The notes under the pieces are model-generated. The model did not search any database. It saw nothing but the letters and a program-made list of their open reading frames with translations, and was not told the DNA's origin. Positions 20,164 through 28,681 of a stretch of 64,000 nucleotides of DNA are shown in pieces. This stretch comes from Pseudooctadecabacter jejudonensis (GTDB lineage Bacteria; Pseudomonadota; Alphaproteobacteria; Rhodobacterales; Rhodobacteraceae). A program made the translations under genes and the position numbers. Every line of letters starts with the position of its first letter. Within the stretch, counting starts at the first letter, position 1. The stretch lies in the NCBI RefSeq assembly GCF_900172275.1, contig NZ_FWFT01000001.1, forward strand, positions 310,001 to 374,000, written 5' to 3'.

Positions 20164-20993
20164 CGTGGACATCGGATGATTTGCCGCCAAGCCATAAGGT
20201 GTCCGGCCTAGGTTGGCTGCGCCTTGCGGTGCGGGGCGGCGCGGTGGCGTTTGTGACGTTTGGCTGTTTGCTGATCTTGCTTGTCGTGCGGCTGATTGAA
20301 CGGCCGTTGTTTGGACAAGGGCGCCCTGTTACGCCCTTCATTACGCAGTTTGTGTGCCGCACGGCTTTTGTCCTGATGGGCATCCGCTACCGACGAGTGG
20401 GGACGCCGATGGAGGGGGCCGGTGCGGTGGTGGCAAACCATTCCTCATGGCTTGATATCTTTGCCCTCAATGCGGCCAAGCGGATCTATTTTGTGTCCAA
20501 GGCCGAGGTCGCAAAATGGCCGGGCATCGGCTGGCTGGCGCGGGCCACGGGCACGGTGTTTATTGCACGCGACCGACGAGAAGCGGCGGCGCAAGTCCAG
20601 GTTTTCAAAGACCGGTTGCGCCATGGGCACAAGCTGTTGTTTTTCCCCGAAGGCACCAGCACCGATGGCAGGCAGGTCCTGACGTTCAAACCCACTTTGT
20701 TTGCGGCGTTTTTTGATGACAGTCTGCGCGATCATATGTCGGTGCAGGCCGTGTCGGTGATCTACACGGCCCCCGAAGGCACCGATGCGCGTCATTATGG
20801 TTGGTGGGGCGATATGGAATTTGCGACGCATTTGTTTGCCACGCTGGCCACGTCGCCACAGGGCAGCGTGACGGTTGTGTATCATCCGCCCGTTCAGGTT
20901 GCAGATTTTGCCAATCGAAAAGCCCTGGCCGCGCATTTGGAAGATCAGGTGCGGGCGGGCCATGCGCGGCTGTCGCAGGTGGCGAACGATTAG
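20160..20993 (+). CDS. olsA: Lyso-ornithine lipid O-acyltransferase
   Basis: A 277-residue PlsC-type 1-acyl-sn-glycerol-3-phosphate acyltransferase family member. A membrane segment lies at about residues 25-50. The catalytic NHSSWLD (HX4D) motif is near 98, VFIARDRR near 140 and FPEGTSTDG near 167. Beside olsB, the likely substrate is lyso-ornithine lipid, though OlsA proteins can also acylate lysophosphatidic acid. Its stop overlaps the stop of the convergent ThiE-like gene. Confidence 0.87.
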   Translation: MTWTSDDLPPSHKVSGLGWLRLAVRGGAVAFVTFGCLLILLVVRLIERPLFGQGRPVTPFITQFVCRTAFVLMGIRYRRVGTPMEGAGAVVANHSSWLDIFALNAAKRIYFVSKAEVAKWPGIGWLARATGTVFIARDRREAAAQVQVFKDRLRHGHKLLFFPEGTSTDGRQVLTFKPTLFAAFFDDSLRDHMSVQAVSVIYTAPEGTDARHYGWWGDMEFATHLFATLATSPQGSVTVVYHPPVQVADFANRKALAAHLEDQVRAGHARLSQVAND

Positions 20994-21622
20994 ATCATCG
21001 CAGCGGCGAGGGCCTTGAGCGTGTCTTGCGGCGCGTCGGTGGACCAGACTTCATCGCCCAGCCCGAAGAAATCGGTGTGGGGGGCAAACTGGCGGATCAG
21101 GTCCGCGTCAAGCACGCCTTCAGCGACGACGGGCACTTCGATCATCATCGACCACCATTCGAACAACTCAAGTTCGGCCTGACGGCCATCGCCCAAGGGG
21201 GATTGCCCGATGGGACCGAAGGAGACGTAGTCGGCGCCAAGTTCACCCGCTGTCATACCGTCATGGCGGGAGTTGTGGCAAAACGCGCCCACAATCGCAT
21301 CCTCACCCAGATCCTTGCGGACCTTTTTCACGGACCGTGCCGCATCCGTCAGGTGCACGCCATCAAGGCCAAGACGTTCGACCAACAGCATATGGGTGTC
21401 CATCACCAGGGCCACATCGCGGTCATGGGTGACCATGCGAAGCGCGTCTGCGGCGCGGGCAATGCGGTCTTCGTCTTTGGTTCCAAGGCTAAGGCGGACG
21501 CAGGCGACTTCGGTTGTATCCAGACAGGCCGCCAGTTGGTCAGGAAAACTGGAGAGCTCGAAATCGCTGGGCGTTATCAGATAGATCTGCGGATGATCGG
21601 GGGCGTTGATATCGTCAGTCAT
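20990..21622 (-). CDS. Thiamine-phosphate-synthase-like protein
   Basis: A 210-residue TIM-barrel protein of the ThiE/TenI type. It retains VHLTDAARS, CHNSRHDGMTAGELGADYVSFGP and a C-terminal glycine region, but the TxTK pyrophosphate-binding stretch expected after the GP motif reads IGQSPLGDG. The ATG at 21622 has AAGGA 9 bases upstream. No other thiamine gene is adjacent. It may be a ThiE paralogue with altered activity or a TenI-like protein; family membership is clearer than function. Confidence 0.72.
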   Translation of the reverse strand: MTDDINAPDHPQIYLITPSDFELSSFPDQLAACLDTTEVACVRLSLGTKDEDRIARAADALRMVTHDRDVALVMDTHMLLVERLGLDGVHLTDAARSVKKVRKDLGEDAIVGAFCHNSRHDGMTAGELGADYVSFGPIGQSPLGDGRQAELELFEWWSMMIEVPVVAEGVLDADLIRQFAPHTDFFGLGDEVWSTDAPQDTLKALAAAMI

Positions 21623-21724
21623 GGCGGTCATCCTTGGTCGTGTCGCGCGTCTATAGCGCCCAAATTGCCCTTTGGATAGGGGGCTGCTAAGGGGGGCGCG
21701 CAATTCCTATGACGGAGCCTGACC

Positions 21725-22465
21725 ATGCCCACCGACCGCGCCCAACCGGCCTTTGTGTTGATCCGCCCGCAGATGGGTGAAAACATCGGGGCGGCGGCCC
21801 GTGCGATGTGGAATTTCGGGCTGGACCGCATGCGCATCGTCGCCCCGCGCGACGGCTGGCCAAACCCGTCCGCTGTGGCCATGGCGTCAGGCGCGGGACG
21901 CCTATTGGATGAGGCGGAGGTTGCTGGCGACGTGGCCGAGGGGCTGGCCGACCGCACCTATGTCTATGCCACCACGGCCCGCCCGCGTGAATTGACCAAG
22001 CCCGTGTTTTCGCCTGAAGCCGCCATGCGCGACGCCGCCGCACGTATCGCACGCGGAGAGAAGGTCGCGGTGATGTTCGGGCCCGAAAGATCAGGTATGG
22101 AGAACGCCGATATTGCCCATGCGCAGGCCATTATCACCGTGCCCGTGAACCCTGATTTTCCGTCACTGAACCTTGCGCAATGTGTGTTGCTTGTCGGCTA
22201 TGAATGGCGCCGCGCCTGCGAAGAGGTGACGGACGTTGTCGTGCAGGGCCAACGCACGGATGTGGCGGAGCACCGTGATATCGAAGCCCTTGCACGTCAT
22301 TATGAGGACCGGTTGGAGGAGGCGGGATTCTTTTATCCTGACCACAAGGCCGAGAACATGAAGGTGAACCTGCGCAACCTTTGGGCGCGGATGCCGCTGA
22401 CACGGGCGGATGTGCAGATGCTGCATGGGGCGCTGCGTCAATTGTTGCGCGGAAAAACGAAGTAG
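21725..22465 (+). CDS. trmJ: tRNA (Cm32/Um32) methyltransferase TrmJ
   Basis: A 246-residue SPOUT (SpoU-type) RNA 2'-O-methyltransferase. The three motifs are present: RPQMGENIGAAARAMWNFG near residue 15, FGPERSGMENADI near 120 and VNPDFPSLNLAQCVLLVGYE near 140-160. TrmJ modifies nucleotide 32 in the tRNA anticodon loop using SAM; the C-terminal extension (about 165-246) is the dimer and tRNA-binding part. Divergent from the ThiE-like gene. Confidence 0.9.
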   Translation: MPTDRAQPAFVLIRPQMGENIGAAARAMWNFGLDRMRIVAPRDGWPNPSAVAMASGAGRLLDEAEVAGDVAEGLADRTYVYATTARPRELTKPVFSPEAAMRDAAARIARGEKVAVMFGPERSGMENADIAHAQAIITVPVNPDFPSLNLAQCVLLVGYEWRRACEEVTDVVVQGQRTDVAEHRDIEALARHYEDRLEEAGFFYPDHKAENMKVNLRNLWARMPLTRADVQMLHGALRQLLRGKTK

Positions 22466-22469
22466 GGAT

Positions 22470-22505
22470 GATCTGGTCCTGCGGACACGATCTGGTCCTG
22501 CGGAC
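22470..22505. repeat. 17-bp direct repeat, two copies
   Basis: GATCTGGTCCTGCGGAC occurs at 22470-22486 and again at 22489-22505, right after the trmJ stop. It is two copies with a 2-base spacer and no further units, so not a CRISPR. The rest of the 226-base gap to ctaA is G-rich, with a short hairpin-and-T-run (GAGTTTTTT) near 22576 that may end trmJ transcription. Confidence 0.8.
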
Positions 22506-22691
22506 GGCGGGGGGGGCGCCGCTGGCGCGGCGGATAGAGGCTTGGATGTTTGGCTCGGGTTGGAGCCTCCGGCGGGAGTTTTTTGGGGTCAGATGAAGGG
22601 GGGGTGCGGCGCTTTGGCGGCGCCCTCGTGCGCGGGTTGCCCATGGGGGGCACGCGGCATAGATTGCGCCCAACAAGCCAAGAGGTGAGAC

Positions 22692-23840
22692 ATGGCAATC
22701 AAGCCGCGCAGTATTTTCGAAGAGGTCAGCGAGACGCAAAAGCCGGTGGCCGCCCCAGGTGGGATTGACGCCAAGGGGCGGGGTGCGCGTGGGGCGATCC
22801 GTGTCTGGTTGATGATGCTTTTCGCGCTGGTTGTGGTGATGATCACCGTGGGTGGTTTGACGCGTCTGACGGACAGCGGCCTATCGATCACCGAATGGGC
22901 ACCGCTGTCCGGGTCTGTGCCGCCCCTGAATGCGGCCCAGTGGGAGGCCGAGTTTGAGGCCTATAAGCAAATCCCAGAATACACCGAGCAAAACGCAGGT
23001 ATGTCCATGGCCGAGTTCAAGGTGATTTACTGGTGGGAATGGGGGCACCGGCAGTTGGGGCGGTTTATTGGCCTCGTCTGGGGGCTTGGCTTTGCTTATT
23101 TTCTTGTGCGGCGACAGATCCCCACGGGATGGACCGGACGGCTGGTGTTTATTGGTGCCTTGGGCGGTTTGCAGGGGGCGATAGGATGGTGGATGGTGCA
23201 TTCGGGCCTGCAAGAGGGCATGCTGGACGTGGCATCGTACCGGTTGGCCACCCATTTGGGGCTGGCCTTTGTGATCCTTGGGTTCATCGCATGGTACACG
23301 TTTTCGCTGGGCCGGCGAGAGGCTGATTTGATGCAGGCGCGGCGTGCGGGGGATGCAGGGCTGGTGACGCTCTCGGGCGTCCTTGTGGGGTTTGCCTTGG
23401 TGCAGATTTTGTTGGGCGCGCTTGTGGCGGGCATTGATGCGGGACGAAATTTCCCCAACTGGCCGTTGATGACCACGGGCACAGGGGCGTCGTTCTTTCC
23501 ACCTGACCCATTTTCGTTAACGCCAATTTGGCGCAATTTCTTTGAGGACGCAGGATTGGTGCAGTTTGTGCACCGGATGTCCGGTTATCTGTTGATGGCC
23601 TTTGCCGTTTTCGTGTGGTGGCGGGCGCGACGGTCGCCCAACACGCAGACGCGGTTCGGCTTTAATGCTATGCTTGCCTTGATGGTGGTTCAGATGGTGA
23701 TTGGGATCCTCACAGTTCTTTATTCGGCACCGGTGCAGATTGCGATTGTACACCAGCTCACAGCCGTTGTGCTGTGGATCGCAATTTTGCGGGCGCGTTT
23801 TCTGGCACGGTATCCGATCGCTCAATCCATAAGGGGATAA
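22692..23840 (+). CDS. ctaA: Heme A synthase
   Basis: A 382-residue integral membrane protein of the COX15/CtaA family, converting heme O to heme A for aa3-type cytochrome oxidase. About eight membrane helices are evident. Conserved elements include GGLTRLTDSGLSITEW, EFKVIYWWEWGHRQLGR, WWMVHSGL, ATHLGLAF, RNFPNWPLM, VHRMSGY and VHQLTAV; the paired histidines ligate the hemes. The ATG at 22692 lies 8 bases after AAGAGGTG. Confidence 0.95.
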   Translation: MAIKPRSIFEEVSETQKPVAAPGGIDAKGRGARGAIRVWLMMLFALVVVMITVGGLTRLTDSGLSITEWAPLSGSVPPLNAAQWEAEFEAYKQIPEYTEQNAGMSMAEFKVIYWWEWGHRQLGRFIGLVWGLGFAYFLVRRQIPTGWTGRLVFIGALGGLQGAIGWWMVHSGLQEGMLDVASYRLATHLGLAFVILGFIAWYTFSLGRREADLMQARRAGDAGLVTLSGVLVGFALVQILLGALVAGIDAGRNFPNWPLMTTGTGASFFPPDPFSLTPIWRNFFEDAGLVQFVHRMSGYLLMAFAVFVWWRARRSPNTQTRFGFNAMLALMVVQMVIGILTVLYSAPVQIAIVHQLTAVVLWIAILRARFLARYPIAQSIRG

Positions 23841-23843
23841 GAC

Positions 23844-25313
23844 ATGGCAGCCTATGAAGATTTGATGGCGTTTGAGCGCGAGACACAGGCGTTGGCGCAA
23901 GTGGCGGGCCGATTGGGTTGGGATCAGGAAACGATGATGCCCCGCGACGCGGGCCCTCAGCGCGGCGAAGAGATGGCCGCGATGGAGGGCGTTTTGCATG
24001 CGCGCAGGACGGATCCGCGTGTGGCCGACTGGCTTGAAGCGGCAGAGCCTGTAGGTGAGGTTGAGGCCGCTCAGCTTCACCACATCAAGCGATCCTATAC
24101 GCGCGCCAGCAAAGTGCCCGCGAAGCTTGCCGCACAGATCGCGCGGGTGACCTCAGAGGCGCAGGGAACGTGGGCTGCGGCACGGGAGGTCGACGATTTT
24201 GCAACCTTTGCGCCTGTTCTTCGCGAGGTTGTGGCGCTGAAACGCGAGGAGGGGGCAGCGCTTTCGGCGGGGGGCGATGTCTATGATGCCATGCTCGACG
24301 ATTATGAGCCCGGCGCCACGGCGGCAGAGCTTGCGGCGATGTTTGATGCGTTGCGGCCGGGGTTGGTGGCGTTGCGGTCCGCTGTTCTGGATGCGCCCGC
24401 GCCACCTGAATTGCAGGGTGAGTTTGATGAAGGCGCGCAGATGAAGCTGTCGCGCCAAATCGCCAAGGTCTTTGGCTATGACATGGCGATGGGGCGTGTG
24501 GACAAGGCGGTTCATCCGTTTTCCAGCGGGTCGGGCCTTGATGTGCGGATTACCACGCGCACGTCACAGAGTGACCCGTTCAATTGCATTTTTTCGACCA
24601 TTCATGAGGTGGGTCATGCGGCCTATGAACAAGGGATCGACCGGCGCTATTTGCTAACGCCCCTGGGGGGCGGTGTGTCCATGGGGGTGCATGAAAGCCA
24701 AAGCCGGATTTACGAAAACCAGATCGGGCGCAGCCGTGCGTTTACGGGATGGCTTTATGGACAGATGCGCGATGCCTTTGGCGATTTCGGGATCGCGGAT
24801 GAGGATACGTTTTATGCCTGCGTGAACCGTGTGCAGAATGGCTACATCCGCACGGAAGCTGATGAGGTGCAGTATAATCTGCATGTGCTGTTGCGGTTCG
24901 ACCTGGAACGCGCGTTGATTGCTCGGGATCTTGAGGTTGAGGACCTTGAAGGGGCTTGGAACGAGCGGTTTGAGGCGGATTTCGGGGTTGCCGTGGATCG
25001 TGCCAGCAATGGTGTTCTTCAGGATGTGCATTGGTCTGTCGGGTTGTTTGGGTATTTCCCGACGTATTCGTTGGGCAATGTCTATGCAGGGTGTCTGAAC
25101 GAAGCGATGCGGGCCGCGGTGCCGGATTTGGACAGCGCATTGGCCGAGGGCAATACTGCGCCTGCAACCGATTGGTTGCGCGAGAATGTGCAACGTCACG
25201 GGGGGCTTTATGCGCCACGTGATTTGATTGGGCAGGCGAATGGGGCCACCCCGAGCGAGGCACCGTTGTTGCGATATCTGGATAAGAAATTTCGTGGGAT
25301 TTACGGCATCTGA
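23844..25313 (+). CDS. M32-family metallocarboxypeptidase
   Basis: A 489-residue zinc carboxypeptidase Taq-type enzyme. The zinc site HEVGH is at His254-Glu255-His258, and the downstream glutamate in VHESQSRIYENQIGRS completes the ligands. DPFNCIFSTIHE and the opening WDQETMMP are typical of M32. It removes C-terminal residues from peptides in the cytoplasm. It starts three bases after ctaA, suggesting one transcript, and is followed by repeat copy A. Confidence 0.92.
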   Translation: MAAYEDLMAFERETQALAQVAGRLGWDQETMMPRDAGPQRGEEMAAMEGVLHARRTDPRVADWLEAAEPVGEVEAAQLHHIKRSYTRASKVPAKLAAQIARVTSEAQGTWAAAREVDDFATFAPVLREVVALKREEGAALSAGGDVYDAMLDDYEPGATAAELAAMFDALRPGLVALRSAVLDAPAPPELQGEFDEGAQMKLSRQIAKVFGYDMAMGRVDKAVHPFSSGSGLDVRITTRTSQSDPFNCIFSTIHEVGHAAYEQGIDRRYLLTPLGGGVSMGVHESQSRIYENQIGRSRAFTGWLYGQMRDAFGDFGIADEDTFYACVNRVQNGYIRTEADEVQYNLHVLLRFDLERALIARDLEVEDLEGAWNERFEADFGVAVDRASNGVLQDVHWSVGLFGYFPTYSLGNVYAGCLNEAMRAAVPDLDSALAEGNTAPATDWLRENVQRHGGLYAPRDLIGQANGATPSEAPLLRYLDKKFRGIYGI

Positions 25314-25356
25314 TCTTAAATTCGCTTTGGCTTTGCCAATCTGATCGCTTGGCGGT

Positions 25357-25469
25357 TTCGAATGAGCTTTGCTCATCCGACGGGTGCCCCTGACGGGGCG
25401 CAATAGGGGCGCTGCCCCGCAGACCTGCGGTCTGCCCCCCGAGGTATTTATGACCCAAAGAAGCAGGGG
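25357..25469 (+). repeat. Dispersed hairpin-rich intergenic repeat, copy A
   Basis: About 113 bases containing several inverted repeats: ATGAGC-TTT-GCTCAT, GCCCCTGACGGGGC, and GCAGACC-TGC-GGTCTGC, ending GAGGTATTTATGACCCAAAG. Copy B at 30414-30525 is the reverse complement with about 90 percent identity by eye. It fills the gap between the convergent M32 peptidase and crotonase genes, where it could end transcription from both sides. Confidence 0.88.
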
Positions 25470-25488
25470 CGTTTGGGCGGGGGCGTGG

Positions 25489-26271
25489 TTAGGTCCAGTT
25501 TGGGGGACGTTTTTCCAAGAAGGCCGTGATGCCTTCGTTGGTTTGGACGTCAGCCATGTTTTGCACCATTACATCGCCGGTGTAGGCGTAGGCGTCGGCG
25601 GTTGTCATCTGTGCCTGAGCGTAGAACGCTTCTTTGCCATAGGTGACAGCGGCGGGGAGCTTTTGGGCCACTGTCAGGGCCAGATCGCGCGTGTGTTGGG
25701 CCAGTTCACTGTCGGGGACGGTGCGGTTGATCAGCCCGATCTCGCGCGCCTCGGAGGCGAGGAGAAAACGACCGGTTGTGAGCATTTCAAAGGCCTGCTT
25801 GCGCGGGACGTTGCGGGTCAGCGCGACCATGGGCGTCGAGCAAAACAGGCCAATATTGACGCCGTTGACCCCAAAGCGGGTGGTGTCGGCGGCCACAGCC
25901 ATGTCGCAGGTGGCAACCAATTGGCAGCCTGCGGCGGTGGCAATGCCATGCACCTGTGCGATGACGGGTTGGGGCAGGGACTGCACGGTCTGCATCATCG
26001 TAGCACACCGATCAAAAAGATCGCGCCATGCGACTGTGCCGCCATCCGCATTTTGTCGCGCGGCCTGCATTTCTTTCAGATCATGCCCCGCGCAGAAGGC
26101 CTTGCCCGCCCCGGACAAGATCACCGCGCGGATGGTTTTGTCGGTTTTCAGTGCATCCAGTTCTGTTTGCAGCGCGACCAACATCGCATCGCTGAGCGCA
26201 TTGAGGTTGTCGGGGCTGTTCAACGTCAGATGCGCGATATGGTCGGCGTCGGTGCGGGTCAGCAAGGTCAT
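25489..26271 (-). CDS. Crotonase-family protein, ECHDC3-like
   Basis: A 260-residue crotonase fold. The oxyanion-hole motifs are present (GAGKAFCAGHDL and HGIATAAGCQLVATCDMA). The two catalytic glutamates of enoyl-CoA hydratase are absent: the first position is Gln (CQL) and the second motif reads FGVNGVNIGLFCSTP. This pattern resembles ECHDC3-type proteins rather than true hydratases. AAAGGA precedes the ATG at 26271. It is divergent from the thioesterase-like gene. Confidence 0.85.
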   Translation of the reverse strand: MTLLTRTDADHIAHLTLNSPDNLNALSDAMLVALQTELDALKTDKTIRAVILSGAGKAFCAGHDLKEMQAARQNADGGTVAWRDLFDRCATMMQTVQSLPQPVIAQVHGIATAAGCQLVATCDMAVAADTTRFGVNGVNIGLFCSTPMVALTRNVPRKQAFEMLTTGRFLLASEAREIGLINRTVPDSELAQHTRDLALTVAQKLPAAVTYGKEAFYAQAQMTTADAYAYTGDVMVQNMADVQTNEGITAFLEKRPPNWT

Positions 26272-26327
26272 GTCTTGTCCTTTGGCAAAAGTTGACGGAA
26301 CCTTAGGCAGGCACGAAAGGAAACGCC

Positions 26328-26750
26328 ATGGAAATGAAGATGGATCAGGCCGCATTGCAGGCCTTTCTGGACCGCGATTTTCCGCAAGTCGCCGGTATGT
26401 TTGCCTTCGTCGAGGTTGCACCGCCGGTCGTGTCCATGGCGTTGATCGCCTCTGATCAGCATTTGCGGCCAGGGGGTACGGTGTCTGGCCCATCAATGTT
26501 TGGGCTGGCTGATGTCTGCGCCTATTTCTGCATCCTGAGTGTGCTTGGCCCGGTGGGCTTGGCGGTGACGACGAATTGTTCGATTGATTTCATGCGCAAA
26601 CCTCCGCCCGGTCGGCTGATTTGCCGGATGGAGCTGTTGAAACTGGGGCGGGCCTTGGCCGTCTGCGAAGGGCGCATTTTCAGCGAGGGGGCACAGGACA
26701 AGCCCGTTGCGCGGGCGTCTTTGACGTACTCCATTCCACCAACGGGCTGA
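26328..26750 (+). CDS. PaaI-type hotdog-fold thioesterase
   Basis: A 140-residue hotdog-domain protein. The segment RPGGTVSGPSMFGLADVCAYF carries the central helix, and TTNCSIDFMRKPPPGRLICRMELLKLGRALAVCEG is the usual strand pattern of PaaI/YbgC-like acyl-CoA thioesterases. AAAGGA lies upstream of the ATG. It is divergent from the crotonase gene 56 bases away, which suggests a shared acyl-CoA context; substrate unknown. Confidence 0.83.
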   Translation: MEMKMDQAALQAFLDRDFPQVAGMFAFVEVAPPVVSMALIASDQHLRPGGTVSGPSMFGLADVCAYFCILSVLGPVGLAVTTNCSIDFMRKPPPGRLICRMELLKLGRALAVCEGRIFSEGAQDKPVARASLTYSIPPTG

Positions 26751-26753
26751 GCC

Positions 26754-26778
26754 AAAAAGGCCGGTTTGAAAACCGGCC
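26754..26778 (-). terminator. Terminator of the DUF1127 gene
   Basis: GGCCGGTTT-GA-AAACCGGCC is a perfect 9-bp stem. Read on the minus strand it ends in five Ts, so it terminates the leftward DUF1127 transcript; the same stem can also serve the rightward thioesterase gene. Confidence 0.82.
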
Positions 26779-26805
26779 CAGTCTCGACGTGGCCAAGATC
26801 GCGGG

Positions 26806-27033
26806 TCAGTCGCGCCAGAACGGTTTGGCGGCCTCACGGGCGGCGGTGACCGGATCGAGGCCGACGTCCGACAGCAGATGGTGTGGCATTTTCGACAGAT
26901 GTTTGCGCGTGCGGTGGCGGGCATCCCATTTCGTCACCGCAACCGCGACGACCACCGCCCAATTGGCGAGCGCGGGGAGGCGGTCGGCATTGGACAGAAC
27001 GGACAGGCGGATATCGGTGAGAGCGTGTGACAT
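26806..27033 (-). CDS. DUF1127 protein
   Basis: A 75-residue protein whose C-terminal half is a DUF1127 (YjiS-like) motif: RTRKHLSKMPHHLLSDVGLDP, basic helix then LxDVGL. Small DUF1127 proteins bind RNA in some alphaproteobacteria and influence carbon or phosphate responses; that role is not shown here. AAGGAA precedes the ATG at 27033. It is divergent from a MocR regulator across a 96-base gap with TTGTA/TACAA palindromes, so the MocR protein is a likely controller. Confidence 0.83.
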   Translation of the reverse strand: MSHALTDIRLSVLSNADRLPALANWAVVVAVAVTKWDARHRTRKHLSKMPHHLLSDVGLDPVTAAREAAKPFWRD

Positions 27034-27061
27034 GGGATGTTCCTTTTCGGTCACGGGTTGA

Positions 27062-27148
27062 TTGTATGGATACAAATTGGCATTGTGCCTGATATAGAGA
27101 TACAAAGCCGCAAAGCGTGGGTAAACGAAATGATTGTACCTGATACAA
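27062..27148. promoter_or_regulatory. MocR-type operator cluster
   Basis: The divergent gap holds a perfect palindrome TTGTATGGATACAA (27062-27075), a half-site GATACAA near 27099, and TTGTACCTGATACAA (27134-27148) over the first codons of the MocR gene. A further TTGTATCGGGACAA lies inside the gene at 27221. The repeated TTGTA/TACAA arms suggest cooperative binding and autoregulation. Confidence 0.6.
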
Positions 27149-28533
27149 AATGGCTCCCGAAGATCGAAGGCACTGGCCGATCCAAGTATAAGGCGCTGGC
27201 TGAAACCATCCGTGCGGGCATTGTATCGGGACAATTGCAACCCGGTGTAAAACTGCCCCCGGTGCGAGAGTTGGCCTATCAGATCGGCGTGACCCCGGGC
27301 ACGGTCGCGCGGGCCTATCAACTTATGACAGATGAGGGCCGATTGACGGCTGGCGTCGGGCGCGGCACGTTTGTGGCGGATCGCACGGCGCCGCCCCATC
27401 ACGCCCCTGACGTGCCGCTGATCAACACCGTTGACGAAACGATCGCAGATTTCAGGTCAAGTCGCGTGCCGGATGTTGGGCAGGGGCGGGCCATTGATGC
27501 GGTGATGATGGAGGTCGCGGCGTCTCATCGACGGCGGCACATCAACTACCCCACGCAAGAAACGGATCTTGAGGCGCGAGAGGCCGTGATCGATTGGATG
27601 GCCGGAACGGATTTAGGGGCCGTGGATGCCGATCATATCGTTCTGGCCAATGGCGCGCAGAACGCGGTTGTCTTGTCTCTTCTGAATATCCTCAGCGGGC
27701 CTGCGCCTGTGATCCTCACCGAAGAGTTGGCCTATCCCGGCGTGCGCCATGCCGCCCGTTTGCTCCGCGCCAAGGTCGTTGGTGTGGCAATGGATGAGGA
27801 TGGCATTATACCGGAGGCTCTGGCCGCGGCTTACCGTGAGCACGGCGGGCAGGTCCTGATTACCTCGCCGTCGGTGCATAGCCCTACGGTGATCCGGACG
27901 CCTTTGGCCCGTAAGCTCGAAATTGCAGAGGTTGCGCGGTCCTTGAACCTGTCGATCATTGACGATGATTGCCATGCCTCGCCCAAGGCAGACGTGCCCA
28001 GCTACCGCGCCATTTTGCCGGAACAGACCTATTACGTGTCGTCGCTTACGAAATCGGTCAGCGGCGCATTGCGGTTCGGATTTGCGGTGGCCCCGCTGGG
28101 GCAGGGGGTGGCCCTGCGGCAAGTGGCGCAAAGTGCCCATTACGGCGTGTCACAGCCCATCACCGATATTTGCGCGGCCCTGATCCAGAACGGGCAAGCG
28201 GCGCGCATCCGAGGCCAGGTGGCACAGGCCATCGCCAAACGGGTGCGCATCGCTGTCAATATATTGGGCCGTTGGGACATCCGTTGGCGCGAAGACGCGC
28301 CGTTCATCTGGCTGAGCCTGCCAGTGGGGTGGCGTGCCTCGCGGTTTATGTCGGCGTGTGAGGCCCAAGGGATCGAAGTGAAACCTGCGGATGAATTCGC
28401 TTTGCCAGACGATCGCGCGCCCAATGCGGTGCGGCTTGCCATTGGCACCTGCGTGTCGGATGCTCTTTACACCCAAGCCTTGCGCCAAATGGACACTTTG
28501 CTGGCAAACCCGCAAGGGGGGATGGAAAGTTGA
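27130..28533 (+). CDS. MocR-family (GntR-HTH / aminotransferase-like) regulator
   Basis: A 467-residue two-domain regulator. Residues about 10-80 form a GntR winged helix (YKALAETIRAGIVSGQLQPG, LPPVRELAYQIGVTPGTVARAY). Residues about 110-467 resemble a class I aminotransferase, with the PLP lysine in VSSLTKSVSGALRFGF. Such proteins sense PLP-linked amino compounds. The ATG at 27130 follows the last operator half-site. The divergent DUF1127 gene is a likely target besides itself. Confidence 0.9.
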   Translation: MIVPDTKWLPKIEGTGRSKYKALAETIRAGIVSGQLQPGVKLPPVRELAYQIGVTPGTVARAYQLMTDEGRLTAGVGRGTFVADRTAPPHHAPDVPLINTVDETIADFRSSRVPDVGQGRAIDAVMMEVAASHRRRHINYPTQETDLEAREAVIDWMAGTDLGAVDADHIVLANGAQNAVVLSLLNILSGPAPVILTEELAYPGVRHAARLLRAKVVGVAMDEDGIIPEALAAAYREHGGQVLITSPSVHSPTVIRTPLARKLEIAEVARSLNLSIIDDDCHASPKADVPSYRAILPEQTYYVSSLTKSVSGALRFGFAVAPLGQGVALRQVAQSAHYGVSQPITDICAALIQNGQAARIRGQVAQAIAKRVRIAVNILGRWDIRWREDAPFIWLSLPVGWRASRFMSACEAQGIEVKPADEFALPDDRAPNAVRLAIGTCVSDALYTQALRQMDTLLANPQGGMES

Positions 28534-28534
28534 T

Positions 28535-28556
28535 GGGGTAAAATAATACCTTTTTT
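28535..28556 (+). terminator. Possible weak terminator after the MocR gene
   Basis: GGTA-AAATAA-TACC followed by six Ts lies directly after the stop codon. The stem is only 4 to 5 bp, so efficiency is doubtful; no other terminator is seen before rplM. Confidence 0.35.
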
Positions 28557-28642
28557 ATAACCCTTTGAAATTGCAGTATTCTTTCATGTTCGGTCCTGTT
28601 GACCACGCCCCCGCAGCCCCCTAAAAGCAGCCCATCGCATGC

Positions 28643-28660
28643 GGGCCCCTTTTGGGGTCC
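28643..28660 (+). promoter_or_regulatory. Hairpin in the rplM leader
   Basis: GGGCCCC-TTTT-GGGGTCC forms a 7-bp stem (one G-U pair) 21 bases before the rplM start. It could be a leader structure for control of the L13-S9 operon by a ribosomal protein; no known leader family is claimed. Confidence 0.35.
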
Positions 28661-28681
28661 TTACTCCACTAGGACAGATAC

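Noticed and set aside
22470-22505. Direct repeat considered as a CRISPR fragment
   Set aside because: Only two 17-base copies with a 2-base spacer, no spacer-sized gaps and no cas genes; a simple local duplication.
25369-26295. Long plus-strand frame over the crotonase gene and repeat A
   Set aside because: It begins inside repeat A and is antisense to the crotonase gene, whose family pattern is clear.
28557-28681. Promoter search before rplM
   Set aside because: TTGAAA and TATTCT-like words occur but not with a convincing spacing; not listed.
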